From Verrucomicrobia subdivision 6 bacterium (GTDB lineage: Bacteria > Verrucomicrobiota > Verrucomicrobiia > Methylacidiphilales > Verrucolacustridaceae): a DNA stretch of 48,946 nt. The notes under the pieces were generated by a model. It saw nothing but the letters and a program-made list of their open reading frames with translations, had not been told where the DNA came from and searched no databases. Positions 25,079 through 33,869 of this stretch are shown in pieces (position 1 is the first letter of the stretch; each line of letters starts with the position of its first letter). A program made the translations under genes and the position numbers. The stretch is taken from positions 1 to 48,946 of the forward strand of contig CANESK010000004.1 of assembly GCA_947441075.1 (NCBI GenBank). Reading direction: 5' to 3'.

Positions 25079-26284
25079 CTACCTCGTCCCTACCAAAGCG
25101 GGGGCTCCATGACCGCCTTTTATTTTTTTAACAAAACGCACAATCCTCTCCGCCGCCACCTCAATCCGATCCAGGCCTGTCGCATAACTGCAGCGTACGA
25201 ATCCTTCCCCTCCAGGACCAAAAGCTTCACCTGGCACCACCGCCACCTTCTCCTCGTCAAGCAAGCGCAAGGCAAACTCCCTCGAAGACAGCCCCGTACT
25301 CCGTACATCCACAAAAAGATAAAAAGCTCCCGCAGGATTCGTCGGCCTCAACCCCGCCTCCTCAAGCTTATTTCGCAAATAATCTCGGCGGATCTGGTAC
25401 TTCGCCCGAGCTTCGCTCGTCGTCGCCTCAGCCCCGCGCAACGCCTCCACCGCCGCCTCCTGGCTCGGAGTCGCCGCACAAAGAATCGCATACTGATGAA
25501 TCTTCATCATCGCTTCGATCAACGGGGCCGGCGCACAGGCGTAGCCGATACGAAATCCCGTCATGGCAAACGCTTTACTCAAACCATGCAAGAGGATCGT
25601 CCGCTCTCTCATCCCCGGTCGGGTGACGATCGATTCGTGCGCCCCCTCGTAACTCAGCTCTGCGTAAATCTCATCACTAATCACCAGCAGGTTTTTTTCG
25701 AGACAAACTTTTGCCAGCGCATCCAAATCTTTACCCCTCATCACCGCACCCGTCGGATTAGTCGGAAAGTTGAGCAAGAGGACCTTCGCCCCCGCTGTCG
25801 CCGCCTTTGCCACCGCCGCAGGCTCCAACCGGAAGCCGTCCTCCGCTCGAGTGGGAATCCCTCGGCCCTTGCCATGCGCCAAACTAATCGAGGGCGCGTA
25901 GGAAACATAGCAAGGCTCATGATACAACACCGTCTCCCCTGGATTAATCACCGCCCGCAACGCTAGATCAATCGCCTCACTCACCCCCACCGTTACCAGT
26001 ATTTCAGATTCAGGGTCGTAACTCGGTCCGCAGATTTTCTCGATGTACTTAGAAACTTCTCCACGCAACTTCAGGCTCCCCAGATTCGAGGTATATCCTG
26101 TCCGCCCATTTTCTAAGGCGAAAATCGCCGCCTCCCGCACCGCCCAAGGAGCCGAAATATCGGGCTCCCCAATTCCTAAGGAAATCACATCTCCACGTTT
26201 TTGTACCAATTCAAAAAAATCACGAATTCCCGACCTCGGAATCGCTTGGACGTGCGTTGCCAGAAACTCACTCGTCTTTTTCAC
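25079..26284 (-). CDS. PLP-dependent class I/II aminotransferase (AspC/AatA-like)
   Basis: 401 residues from a GTG at 26284 that overlaps the TGA of the Lrp/AsnC gene (GTGA). Fold-type I features: ISLGIGEPD, LNFPTNPTGAV (172-182), ISDEIYAEL and the PLP lysine Lys237 in GLSKAFAMTGFRIGYA. The C-terminal FVRCSYATGLDRIEVA carries the Arg that binds the alpha-carboxylate. The form matches the I-gamma aspartate/aromatic aminotransferase group, and which amino acid it uses cannot be told. Pairing with an Lrp/AsnC regulator suggests control by an amino acid. This aminotransferase plus Lrp pairing is, from memory, widespread. Confidence 0.9.
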   Translation of the reverse strand: MKKTSEFLATHVQAIPRSGIRDFFELVQKRGDVISLGIGEPDISAPWAVREAAIFALENGRTGYTSNLGSLKLRGEVSKYIEKICGPSYDPESEILVTVGVSEAIDLALRAVINPGETVLYHEPCYVSYAPSISLAHGKGRGIPTRAEDGFRLEPAAVAKAATAGAKVLLLNFPTNPTGAVMRGKDLDALAKVCLEKNLLVISDEIYAELSYEGAHESIVTRPGMRERTILLHGLSKAFAMTGFRIGYACAPAPLIEAMMKIHQYAILCAATPSQEAAVEALRGAEATTSEARAKYQIRRDYLRNKLEEAGLRPTNPAGAFYLFVDVRSTGLSSREFALRLLDEEKVAVVPGEAFGPGGEGFVRCSYATGLDRIEVAAERIVRFVKKIKGGHGAPALVGTR

Positions 26285-26760
26285 GGCGAAACCGCCAATC
26301 TTTCGATCTTCTCATCCTCCAAAAAAAGAACCCCCGCCTCCTTGTAGGTCTTCAACTGAAAATGGGTCGCAGTGGAAATCACCCCTTGCAAGGTGGAAAG
26401 TTTCTCCGAAACAAAACTAGCTACCTGCCGTAAATCGGATCCCTCCACCACAATCAAAAGATCATACCCACCACTCATCAACTGGCAGGAGACCACCTCG
26501 GGATACCGCGCCACCCTCGCCGCAATCCGATCAAAGCCACCCTCCCTCTCAGGGGTAATCTTTACCTCAATTACCGCGCGAACTCCCCCATGCCCAGTTT
26601 TGTCCGAATCCAAAATCGCCTGATAGCCAAGAATCACCCGCTCCTTCTCGTATTTTTGTAGGGCCGCCGCAACTTCCTTTTCCGTCTTCCCGGTTAATTG
26701 CGCCAACTCCCCCAACGAGCATCGCCCACGCTCTTTCAAAACCTGTAAAAGGGGGTCCAT
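26281..26760 (-). CDS. Lrp/AsnC-family regulator
   Basis: 159 residues. An N-terminal helix-turn-helix (CSLGELAQLTGKTEKEVAAALQKYEKERVILGY) is followed by a RAM/AsnC ligand-binding domain (VRAVIEVKITPEREGG, EVVSCQLMSGGYDLLIVVEG). Lrp-type proteins form octamers that sense amino acids. The HTH is shorter and less canonical than in Lrp itself, as in many archaeal-like members. It overlaps the aminotransferase gene by four bases, so the sensor and its likely target enzyme are translationally linked. The upstream 29-base gap to the lipoprotein gene suggests one long transcript. Confidence 0.88.
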   Translation of the reverse strand: MDPLLQVLKERGRCSLGELAQLTGKTEKEVAAALQKYEKERVILGYQAILDSDKTGHGGVRAVIEVKITPEREGGFDRIAARVARYPEVVSCQLMSGGYDLLIVVEGSDLRQVASFVSEKLSTLQGVISTATHFQLKTYKEAGVLFLEDEKIERLAVSP

Positions 26761-26789
26761 AAATGGACAGGCCGTAGAAAAACCTAGAC

Positions 26790-27182
26790 CTACGGAACCA
26801 AGAATATTTTAGCCGTGTAAGGGCACTTCACTTCTGTTCCAGGATCAAAACCTTTCACGTCCACGAACCCCGCATAGGGTGCATAAGGACTTCGCACCAT
26901 TCCCGCTTTGCCCGAAACTTTTATTCCCTTGGGGTAACTTGCTTTCCCTGGGGCACTCTTTTCCGTCCCCTGCGGAGGGGTCCACGGCTTTTTCTCATCC
27001 GCCGCCGCCGTCGGTGAAGTCTTCGCATCTGCTTCTGCCCCAGGCTTCGCTTCAGTCGAGGCTGGTGTCGTCGTATCCCCGTAAGTCGTTGTCACATTCT
27101 CTGCGTCACCAGGAATTGTACAACCCGCCAGAAAAGCCCCCCCAATCAAAGCAAGATAAGCAAAACCAGAAGAGATTTTCAT
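26790..27182 (-). CDS. Conserved lipoprotein with [13 protein letters not shown]-terminal motif
   Basis: 130 residues. A lipobox LAGC places the modified cysteine at 21. The middle, about residues 28-80, is a disordered Thr/Ala/Pro/Lys linker. The folded part is the last ~45 residues: [37 protein letters not shown] (shown here by its segments [15 protein letters not shown] and [14 protein letters not shown]). I recall this RSPY-x-VDV-G-PGT-V-CPYT-F-VP ending as a recurrent small lipoprotein of Verrucomicrobiota; no function is known to me. The single Cys in CPYT could bind metal or a partner. It is probably the first gene of the run toward mqnC, 20 bases after the GH57 gene. Confidence 0.7.
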   Translation of the reverse strand: MKISSGFAYLALIGGAFLAGCTIPGDAENVTTTYGDTTTPASTEAKPGAEADAKTSPTAAADEKKPWTPPQGTEKSAPGKASYPKGIKVSGKAGMVRSPYAPYAGFVDVKGFDPGTEVKCPYTAKIFLVP

Positions 27183-27202
27183 AGAACAAGATACTATCAG
27201 AT

Positions 27203-29218
27203 TTAGGCAGGTTCGGCAATCTTGCGAAAGGTCACCTTCAAACGAGCTTCCGCCTTTTCCCCTGGCTTTAAATCAATATGCTGCCCAAAGAGGATACAGT
27301 TTCCTTGGCGAATTGGCCCATCTGGACCTTTTTCCACATCAAGCAAAGGGTAACACCAAACGGACGGCAGATTCTCTGAAGCCATGCGAACTTCCAACCC
27401 ATCCACTGAGCGAGCCGAAACCAAAGACACCCCCTCTTTTTGCCAGCTCTCCCGATCACTCTTTTTCTGCTCCCCACACTTCCATAATCCACGACCCGAC
27501 TGATCAGGCCCTAAATTTAAGTTCAGCTCGACCGCAAACATCGTCTCCAACGGCAAAGTTCCCGTGTTCGTTATTTGATAAGCAACTTCAATCAACCCGC
27601 TGGAGGCATCAATGGCGAAGGTCTTTTCGAGTAAACAGGGTTGGCGCGTTCCCATTCGATACAAACCCCCATCCCGCTGCATTCCTAAGGTTACTCGACT
27701 CCCCGTCTGCCTCATCTGGCTAATCGCAAAAGGCTGCAGAATAAAATCGCCCAACTCAGGATAGGTGTTCGTAGTGAGTTGCCCCACGGTTGTTCCTCGT
27801 GCAAAGAAATGCTCCTGAAAAATTCGCCGCTCATACCAGTCCGTAAGGGTCGCCTCGGCCCCATTGACCCCTTCATCTCTCCGTGTCAGCACATCCGCCA
27901 GATTTCTGCCAAACTCAGGTAAGCCCACTTCCAAACAGGCTCCGCCCAAATGAGGCGCGAAAAGCAGGCTCAACTGGGGATGACTCGCCAGCACTTCCAC
28001 CTCCCCGTCCGCATTGACGTCTTCCCGCGTCAATTCCGTCTCCCCTTGACCAGAACGCAACTCCGCCTCCGCCGCCAGCAGCTCACGCCAAATCGCCGCC
28101 CGCAAATGGGGCGAATGCAATCCACCCCGTGTCCCGTGCCACAAAGCCGTCGAGCACTGCGCCCGCCACAATCTCTCCACGACCGCACGCCCAGCCCCAG
28201 ACTTTATTTTTGCCTTCACTTTGCGACCCAAAAACAAATTCTTCCGATACATCAAATTTAACTCTTCGTAACGCACTCGAAACGAGGCCCATGACCCACC
28301 CCGAAAGAAAGGCAGCCACTTTTTCGCGTCGTAGCGTTGCGCCAGTTGACCCCGCTCTTTAAAAAACTCTTTTCGAGCCACCCCAGGTAAAGACCATCCT
28401 CCTAATTCCGCAGGCGTTCCCGGTGGCAGAGAGACCCTCCCTCGTGGAGCTTGCCGCTTTAACTGAGCTTGCCCCGTTAAGGTATTCACCCAATTCGAGG
28501 ACTCCTCTAATTTACAACAGAGCTGCTCCAAGTAACCCATTGCCCCCGCAGGAAGTTTGGGCCATGTCTCCAGATTCGCCGCCAAGGTCAACGTGATGTC
28601 CTCAGAACGGTTGGCGATCCGCCGCAAGTGAGCAAATAACTCATCCAAGGGTGCGTGCGGGATCAAGCGCGTTAAATCTGGGCACGTCGGCAATACGAAA
28701 AGTATCTGCCCTGCTTGATCCGTCACATAGTGACCGTTGAGCTTCGCCGGAATCACCCCCGCCTGCAGAAAGAAAGATCCCTGCACTGGCGCATACTGCA
28801 ACCCCGCCCTCCCCAGTACGCCACACAGCGAAGGACCCCACACCCCCTCCGCCAGCCAAGCCCCCGCCAGCTGCGCGCCCAATCGCTCCTTCAGCCACCC
28901 GCCCATCTTACTCACTTGCCCATCTCGATCCTCCTCAGGCCAGTCGACCAGCACCGGCTCATAAAACCCACCCGACAACATCTCCACTCGCCCCGTCGCC
29001 ACCAAACCCTTCAGCTTCTGAATCAACTCAGGATCTCTCTCCGCCAACACTTCCAACAACGACCCACTGCAGTGCAAATTCACCGCCACCCCTGGATGCT
29101 TTTCTAAAACCTCAATCATCGGCCGATAAACCTCGGCCGTAATCTGATCGACCACCTCAGGCAAATTGCCCACCGGCTGGTGCATATGCAGACAAAGTAC
29201 TAGGTTAACGTTTTTCAT
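27203..29218 (-). CDS. GH57 4-alpha-glucanotransferase-like protein, catalytic Asp apparently missing
   Basis: 671 residues, the length of the Thermococcus 4-alpha-glucanotransferase/DUF1925-DUF1926 group. Motif 1 is LHMHQPVGN, motif 2 [12 protein letters not shown] followed by [10 protein letters not shown], and motif 3 [12 protein letters not shown], whose Glu124 lines up with the nucleophile. Where the family has a D-D-G-E-K-F-G stretch with the acid/base Asp at about 214, this protein reads [13 protein letters not shown] (residues 210-222), with Ala/Asn at that point and a shortened loop. The C-terminal beta-sandwich domains are intact ([20 protein letters not shown]). It follows an intact GH57 gene by nine bases. 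It may be an inactive regulatory or binding partner, or use an altered mechanism. Family call sure; activity doubtful. Confidence 0.85.
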   Translation of the reverse strand: MKNVNLVLCLHMHQPVGNLPEVVDQITAEVYRPMIEVLEKHPGVAVNLHCSGSLLEVLAERDPELIQKLKGLVATGRVEMLSGGFYEPVLVDWPEEDRDGQVSKMGGWLKERLGAQLAGAWLAEGVWGPSLCGVLGRAGLQYAPVQGSFFLQAGVIPAKLNGHYVTDQAGQILFVLPTCPDLTRLIPHAPLDELFAHLRRIANRSEDITLTLAANLETWPKLPAGAMGYLEQLCCKLEESSNWVNTLTGQAQLKRQAPRGRVSLPPGTPAELGGWSLPGVARKEFFKERGQLAQRYDAKKWLPFFRGGSWASFRVRYEELNLMYRKNLFLGRKVKAKIKSGAGRAVVERLWRAQCSTALWHGTRGGLHSPHLRAAIWRELLAAEAELRSGQGETELTREDVNADGEVEVLASHPQLSLLFAPHLGGACLEVGLPEFGRNLADVLTRRDEGVNGAEATLTDWYERRIFQEHFFARGTTVGQLTTNTYPELGDFILQPFAISQMRQTGSRVTLGMQRDGGLYRMGTRQPCLLEKTFAIDASSGLIEVAYQITNTGTLPLETMFAVELNLNLGPDQSGRGLWKCGEQKKSDRESWQKEGVSLVSARSVDGLEVRMASENLPSVWCYPLLDVEKGPDGPIRQGNCILFGQHIDLKPGEKAEARLKVTFRKIAEPA

Positions 29219-29227
29219 AATCGCGTT

Positions 29228-31369
29228 TCAGATATACCAGTTTTTGAGGTCGGTGGCACGCACGGGTCCAGTAAATTCTATCAGCCCCCGATCCGGATAA
29301 CGCTCCGCCTCCACTCCTCCCCGCATCACCCGCACCAGAAAACTAATCTCCTTACCGTCATCGTCCCAGCCGAACACCCCCAACGGCACTTTAAGCTGTA
29401 GGCCCTGACCATTCACCGATTCACTCTGACACTGCACCGGGACATAGACCACACCGTCCTCCGCCCGCTCCACCGTTGTCTGCCAACCCATCTCCCCAGC
29501 CTTAGCTCGCACCCGAATCGCCACCGGCTGATTGAAATCAACTACCACCTCGTCCCCAGGACTTCCTTTTGCATCCAGCCTGAAAAAAAAGTCATCACGA
29601 CCTACCCCATACTGAATCGTCCTCACTCGCCGATCCCCCTGCGCCATCGCCCCCGCATCCCGCCAGGCCTCATACCGCCCCGCCCCGACCCAGTCCAAAA
29701 AACTCGGCGTCGCACTCAATCTGGGCTCAATCACCCCCAGCGGCGGCACCCCCAAATGCAAGTCCGCTGCACAGATAGGCAGACTCAGCGCTGGCGGAGG
29801 GGTCGATCCACACCTTCGATATACGCTTTGCAATCGTCCTCGAAAAAGCGCGTCAAAAATCAGGTCGCTATCCGTCTGAAAATCAGGCCCGTACCACCAA
29901 AACCAATCACTCCCCTCCGCCACATAAATATCCTCCCACGCCGCCGCTTTAACTTCTGGCGTCAATTTCCCTTTCGCCTCCGCCTGCTTTAAGAATTCAC
30001 GGGTTCGCTTGATCCAACTCCAACCCAGGTTTTCCTCAGGATCCCCAATCCAAATATCAAAATTTGCACTGATCCACGATCCCGAGTGCAAACGCCCTGT
30101 GGGCTTTCCTTCTTTACCATCTAGGTAGTCCCCCAACCTCTGGGTTCGCAATCCAACCGCCTTCTCCAGTCCGCCATAAAAAGCATCCAAAAACGCCTCC
30201 CCACTATCAGGAAAAGATTCCCACGCGTTCTCTCCGTCCAAGGCCAGCAAGACAATCCCATCCTTCGCCATCACCTGAGTAATATGCTCAAGATGAACTT
30301 TTAAATAGTCCGCCGCAACCTTGGGATCCGTCCGCGAAGCCGTAAATCCAATATAATCAGACAAGGGCCTCTCTCGAAAAAGCGCCTTCATCGTCACACC
30401 GCCCTCCTCCACTCGCCACGCTTGAAAAAGCTCCACGTGATCCACCTTTTTTCCTTGGGCCTCAAGACCTCGGAAAAGAATCAGCTCGTCCGTGCAAAAA
30501 TACTCAAAGCCTGCCTGCACCATCAAAGGAACCACCTCAGGACTTACCGACCCCTCAGACGGCCACAAACCCCGCGCCTTCCGCCCGAAAACCCGCGTGT
30601 GCAACACCTGCGCTTTTTGCAACTGAGCCAAGGCATCCTCCGGCGCCTCCATCCGACTTGGCAATCTCGCTCCTGGCATCGCCCTCTTCGCACTATCCGT
30701 ATCCACCAGCAAAGGAAGAATCGGATGATAAAATGGCGTCGTGGTTAGCTCCACCTGCCCCGACTCCGCCAAACCTCGGTACTCTTGCAAAATTCCTTGG
30801 AGCATCTCCTGATGAATCTGCAAAACCCGCAACTTGTCTTCCTCCGTGAAATCCCTGTCTTTGACAATCAAAGCCTCCAACTCGGGATATTTCTTTCGTA
30901 CCGCAAAACCACACCAGCCCAGATTAAACCAAACCTGCAAATCACGCAGATCTCCTTCCTTAAAGCGTTTCGCGTTCTGTGGGGACTGGGCCGCCCCCGC
31001 CCGCCTACCCCGCAAGTCGAGCAACTGCCGATACCTCGGAAAAGGATCTACGCTCGTAACCCAGTTCACTTTGAAAAAGTTTTCCAACAACTCCTGCCGA
31101 TCCGCTTCGGTCAACTTGTTCGCTGGCTTCTTCGCCAACTCTCCCCACCTATCCCGCACCTTCCCCTCCGCCAACTGTTCGATCTGCTGCACCAAGACTG
31201 GGGTTAAATTAAAGTTTAGCTTCACCTGCGGATGCCGTCGCGCCATCTCTGCCATATCCGCATACCCACGCACGGTGTGGAGCCGCACCCACGACATCAG
31301 CACCTCCCCAGTCGCCGCGTCCACGTAAGAAGGTTGGTGCAAATGCCAAAGTAGCGCCACGTCACCCAT
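29228..31369 (-). CDS. GH57 alpha-amylase/amylopullulanase-type glycoside hydrolase
   Basis: 713 residues, no signal peptide, so cytoplasmic. It has the GH57 motif HLHQPSYVD, the nucleophile Glu272 in GLWPSEGSVS, and the acid/base Asp378 in LLALDGENAWE. The C-terminal third (from about residue 550) is a beta-rich domain. Enzymes of this type cut alpha-1,4 and sometimes alpha-1,6 links in glycogen or maltodextrin. The ATG lies inside the last eight bases of galT (ATGGGTGA), so translation is coupled. With GlgA, GalT and the second GH57 protein it forms a glycogen block. Confidence 0.9.
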   Translation of the reverse strand: MGDVALLWHLHQPSYVDAATGEVLMSWVRLHTVRGYADMAEMARRHPQVKLNFNLTPVLVQQIEQLAEGKVRDRWGELAKKPANKLTEADRQELLENFFKVNWVTSVDPFPRYRQLLDLRGRRAGAAQSPQNAKRFKEGDLRDLQVWFNLGWCGFAVRKKYPELEALIVKDRDFTEEDKLRVLQIHQEMLQGILQEYRGLAESGQVELTTTPFYHPILPLLVDTDSAKRAMPGARLPSRMEAPEDALAQLQKAQVLHTRVFGRKARGLWPSEGSVSPEVVPLMVQAGFEYFCTDELILFRGLEAQGKKVDHVELFQAWRVEEGGVTMKALFRERPLSDYIGFTASRTDPKVAADYLKVHLEHITQVMAKDGIVLLALDGENAWESFPDSGEAFLDAFYGGLEKAVGLRTQRLGDYLDGKEGKPTGRLHSGSWISANFDIWIGDPEENLGWSWIKRTREFLKQAEAKGKLTPEVKAAAWEDIYVAEGSDWFWWYGPDFQTDSDLIFDALFRGRLQSVYRRCGSTPPPALSLPICAADLHLGVPPLGVIEPRLSATPSFLDWVGAGRYEAWRDAGAMAQGDRRVRTIQYGVGRDDFFFRLDAKGSPGDEVVVDFNQPVAIRVRAKAGEMGWQTTVERAEDGVVYVPVQCQSESVNGQGLQLKVPLGVFGWDDDGKEISFLVRVMRGGVEAERYPDRGLIEFTGPVRATDLKNWYI

Positions 31370-32393
31370 GCGTCATTCCCTCTCGTAAAATATTGGCCGC
31401 ATCCTCGGGCAACGTGGGATTAATGTAGACCCCCGTGCCGAATTCAAAGCCCGCCACCCCTGTCAACCTCGGCAGAATCTCGATGTGCCATCGGTAATCC
31501 GAGTCGATCGTCGACCATGCGTCGGGATGTCGACTTCGACGAAAAGGAGCCGTCTGGAGAATTAAATTGTAGCTAGGCTGATCCAAGACACTCGCATAGG
31601 TCGACAAAACACGCTGGATCCCCTCAGCCAAAAGGAGCAACTCTCCGTCGCTCGCCGTCTGAAAATCAGGCGACTGCCTCCGTGGCATCAAACATGTTTC
31701 AAAAGGAAAGCGACTGGCAAAGGGACAGAACGCCGTGAACCCATCATTCTCAAAGACCACCCGCTCTCCAGATGTTCGCTCCGACTTAAGAATGTCCTCG
31801 AAAAGATTTCGATCTTTCTCAATAAAGTAGGCTCGCGCCGCCGCTAACTTCTCCTTCACCACAATCGGGGTCACGGGCATAGCAATCAGCTGAGAGTGCG
31901 GATGAGGCATCGTTGCCCCCGCTCGCGCCCCGTGATTTTTAAAAACTAGCGCGTAGTGCAACCGAATATCCCGCGAAAGGTCGATCATCCGCGCCCGCCA
32001 CGCCTGCAGAACTCGCACCACCCCAGGAAGCGTTTGTTGCTCCAAAACTAACTGGGGATGCGGAGTCTCCACAATCACCTCATGCGCCCCCACTCCGTTC
32101 ATTCGGTCATAAAAACCGACCGCCTCTTTATCCAGATTCCCCTCGACCCGCAGCGCTGGATACCGATTCGGGATCACCCGCAACTGCCAACCCGGCCCGT
32201 TCGGCGCCGAGCCGTTCGGCCGAATCGCGTAAATCTCAGGCGGCGTATACGCCTCATGCCCCTCCAAAAATGGGTTGTCCTCAGGTTTTGTCGGCGGCAG
32301 CTCTTCACAGACATATCGCTCTGGTCGAATCTGTCGCTCTGGACTGAAGACCACCCAACGTCCCACTACCGGATCTTTTCTTAATTCAGGCAT
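31362..32393 (-). CDS. galT: Galactose-1-phosphate uridylyltransferase family protein
   Basis: 343 residues. HIT-superfamily nucleotidyltransferase with the active-site motif MPHPHSQL; His166 is the nucleophile that carries UMP or another nucleotide. LRVIPNRYPAL and the second-half YRWHIEILPR are GalT landmarks. An AAGGAAAAG Shine-Dalgarno precedes the ATG. No galK, galE or galM is near; instead it lies between glycogen synthase and GH57 enzymes. Relatives in such settings may act on glucose-1-phosphate (for example making or breaking a sugar nucleotide for glycogen) rather than galactose. That substrate shift is inference. Confidence 0.88.
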   Translation of the reverse strand: MPELRKDPVVGRWVVFSPERQIRPERYVCEELPPTKPEDNPFLEGHEAYTPPEIYAIRPNGSAPNGPGWQLRVIPNRYPALRVEGNLDKEAVGFYDRMNGVGAHEVIVETPHPQLVLEQQTLPGVVRVLQAWRARMIDLSRDIRLHYALVFKNHGARAGATMPHPHSQLIAMPVTPIVVKEKLAAARAYFIEKDRNLFEDILKSERTSGERVVFENDGFTAFCPFASRFPFETCLMPRRQSPDFQTASDGELLLLAEGIQRVLSTYASVLDQPSYNLILQTAPFRRSRHPDAWSTIDSDYRWHIEILPRLTGVAGFEFGTGVYINPTLPEDAANILREGMTHG

Positions 32394-32416
32394 ACTCTTT
32401 TCCTTTTTCTTCTCGG

Positions 32417-33838
32417 TTAGGCTAGCACGGAACGGTACACCTTTTCATAGGCAGGCACGGACGCGCCCCAACCCCAATCTCGGCTCATCCCGTTTCGACG
32501 AACCACACTCATCATCGCTGGCTCATTCCATAGCGCCAAGCCTCGATCTATCGCCTCCAACAAGCCCAGCTCCGAAGAAGCCTTTCCACGAAATCCTGTC
32601 CCAGTTTTTTTCACCGAGTCCCACTCCTCCACCGTGTCCCGCAACCCCCCCGTGTCCGACACCACCGGAATAGCCCCATAACGCATCGCATACATCTGCG
32701 TCAGCCCACACGGCTCACTCCGCGATGGCATCAGGAAAAAATCGGATCCCGCAAAGATCCTCCGGGCCAAACCCTCGTTATGCTCCAATCTCACCGCCAC
32801 CTGCTTGGGATATTTACCCGCAATCCTCTGCGCCTCTTTTTCTAAACCCGCTTCCCCTGTTCCCAATATCACCAACCTCCCCCCCTTCTCCACGATCTTC
32901 CCCGCAACTGCCAGAGCCAGATCCACCCCTTTCTCATAGGCCAACCGCGTCACCATTCCAAAAATAGGTCGCCCATTCGCCGACTCCAATCCCATCTCCT
33001 GCTCCAACGCCAAACGACACCCCTCCCGCCCCTTCATCGAGCCCACTTTAAAGTTCGCCTTTAATTCCGTATCCGTCGCCGGATTCCACCCCTCCTCATC
33101 AATCCCATTGAGAATCCCCGTGAGATTTTCCGCACGCGACCGCAACACCTCGTGCAACCCCGCGCCCTGCGCCTCATCCTGAATCTCCTCGGCATAAGTC
33201 GGGCTGACCGTCGTCACCGCATCCGCCATCTTTACCGCCCCCTTCATTAAATTTAACTTTCCATAAAACTCCAACGCCTCCATTCGGAACATTCCTGGAG
33301 GCAACCCAAGTCCCCCAAATTCTTCCGCCCCAAACTCCCCCTGATACCGCAAGTTGTGAATTGTGAAAACAGTTCGAATCGGTAGTCCCATTGCCAAAAC
33401 ATGCGCCGGAACCAAAGCCGCATGCCAGTCATTCGCTTGAATCACATCGGGAACCGGTTCGATATAACGCGCTAACTCCACCGAAGCCCGCGCCAGAAAA
33501 TTAAAGCGGGCTAAACTATCAGGGTAATCCGCTCCACCCTCCCCATAAGGATGGGCTCGGTCGAAATACTCGTCCCGTTCGATGCCAAACAACGAAACCC
33601 CACCGCGGTTGCCCTCCCAGATTCGCGTCCCCCACAAACGACCCGCCGAAGGTACGTTCAACTCCCGCTTTGTCCGCCGAAACTCCCCCGAAAGTCTCAA
33701 CCCACGATGCAGTGGCACCACCAAACTCACCCCGTGCCCCGCCCTCGCCAATGCCATGGGTAATGCCGCCATCACATCCGCCAAACCCCCCACTTTGGCG
33801 TGAGGCGCGAGTTCAGTTGCCACGAATAGGATGTTCAT
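32417..33838 (-). CDS. glgA: Glycogen synthase (GT5)
   Basis: 473 residues. It builds alpha-1,4-glucan from ADP-glucose (or UDP-glucose). The ADP-glucose loop KVGGLADV begins at Lys15; QANDWHAALVPAHV, FTIHNLRYQGEF and the C-terminal EPCGLTQMYAMRYGAIPVV with retaining GT-B glutamate are all present. Start is the ATG at 33838 and the length is normal for GlgA. It is divergent from rnr with only 31 bases between the start codons, so the two promoters must overlap the opposite gene. glgA, galT and the two GH57 genes run in one direction with gaps of 23 bases, an overlap and nine bases, consistent with one operon. Confidence 0.93.
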   Translation of the reverse strand: MNILFVATELAPHAKVGGLADVMAALPMALARAGHGVSLVVPLHRGLRLSGEFRRTKRELNVPSAGRLWGTRIWEGNRGGVSLFGIERDEYFDRAHPYGEGGADYPDSLARFNFLARASVELARYIEPVPDVIQANDWHAALVPAHVLAMGLPIRTVFTIHNLRYQGEFGAEEFGGLGLPPGMFRMEALEFYGKLNLMKGAVKMADAVTTVSPTYAEEIQDEAQGAGLHEVLRSRAENLTGILNGIDEEGWNPATDTELKANFKVGSMKGREGCRLALEQEMGLESANGRPIFGMVTRLAYEKGVDLALAVAGKIVEKGGRLVILGTGEAGLEKEAQRIAGKYPKQVAVRLEHNEGLARRIFAGSDFFLMPSRSEPCGLTQMYAMRYGAIPVVSDTGGLRDTVEEWDSVKKTGTGFRGKASSELGLLEAIDRGLALWNEPAMMSVVRRNGMSRDWGWGASVPAYEKVYRSVLA

Positions 33839-33869
33839 TGCTCGAGCCTTACACTATGCCCTAAGACCC

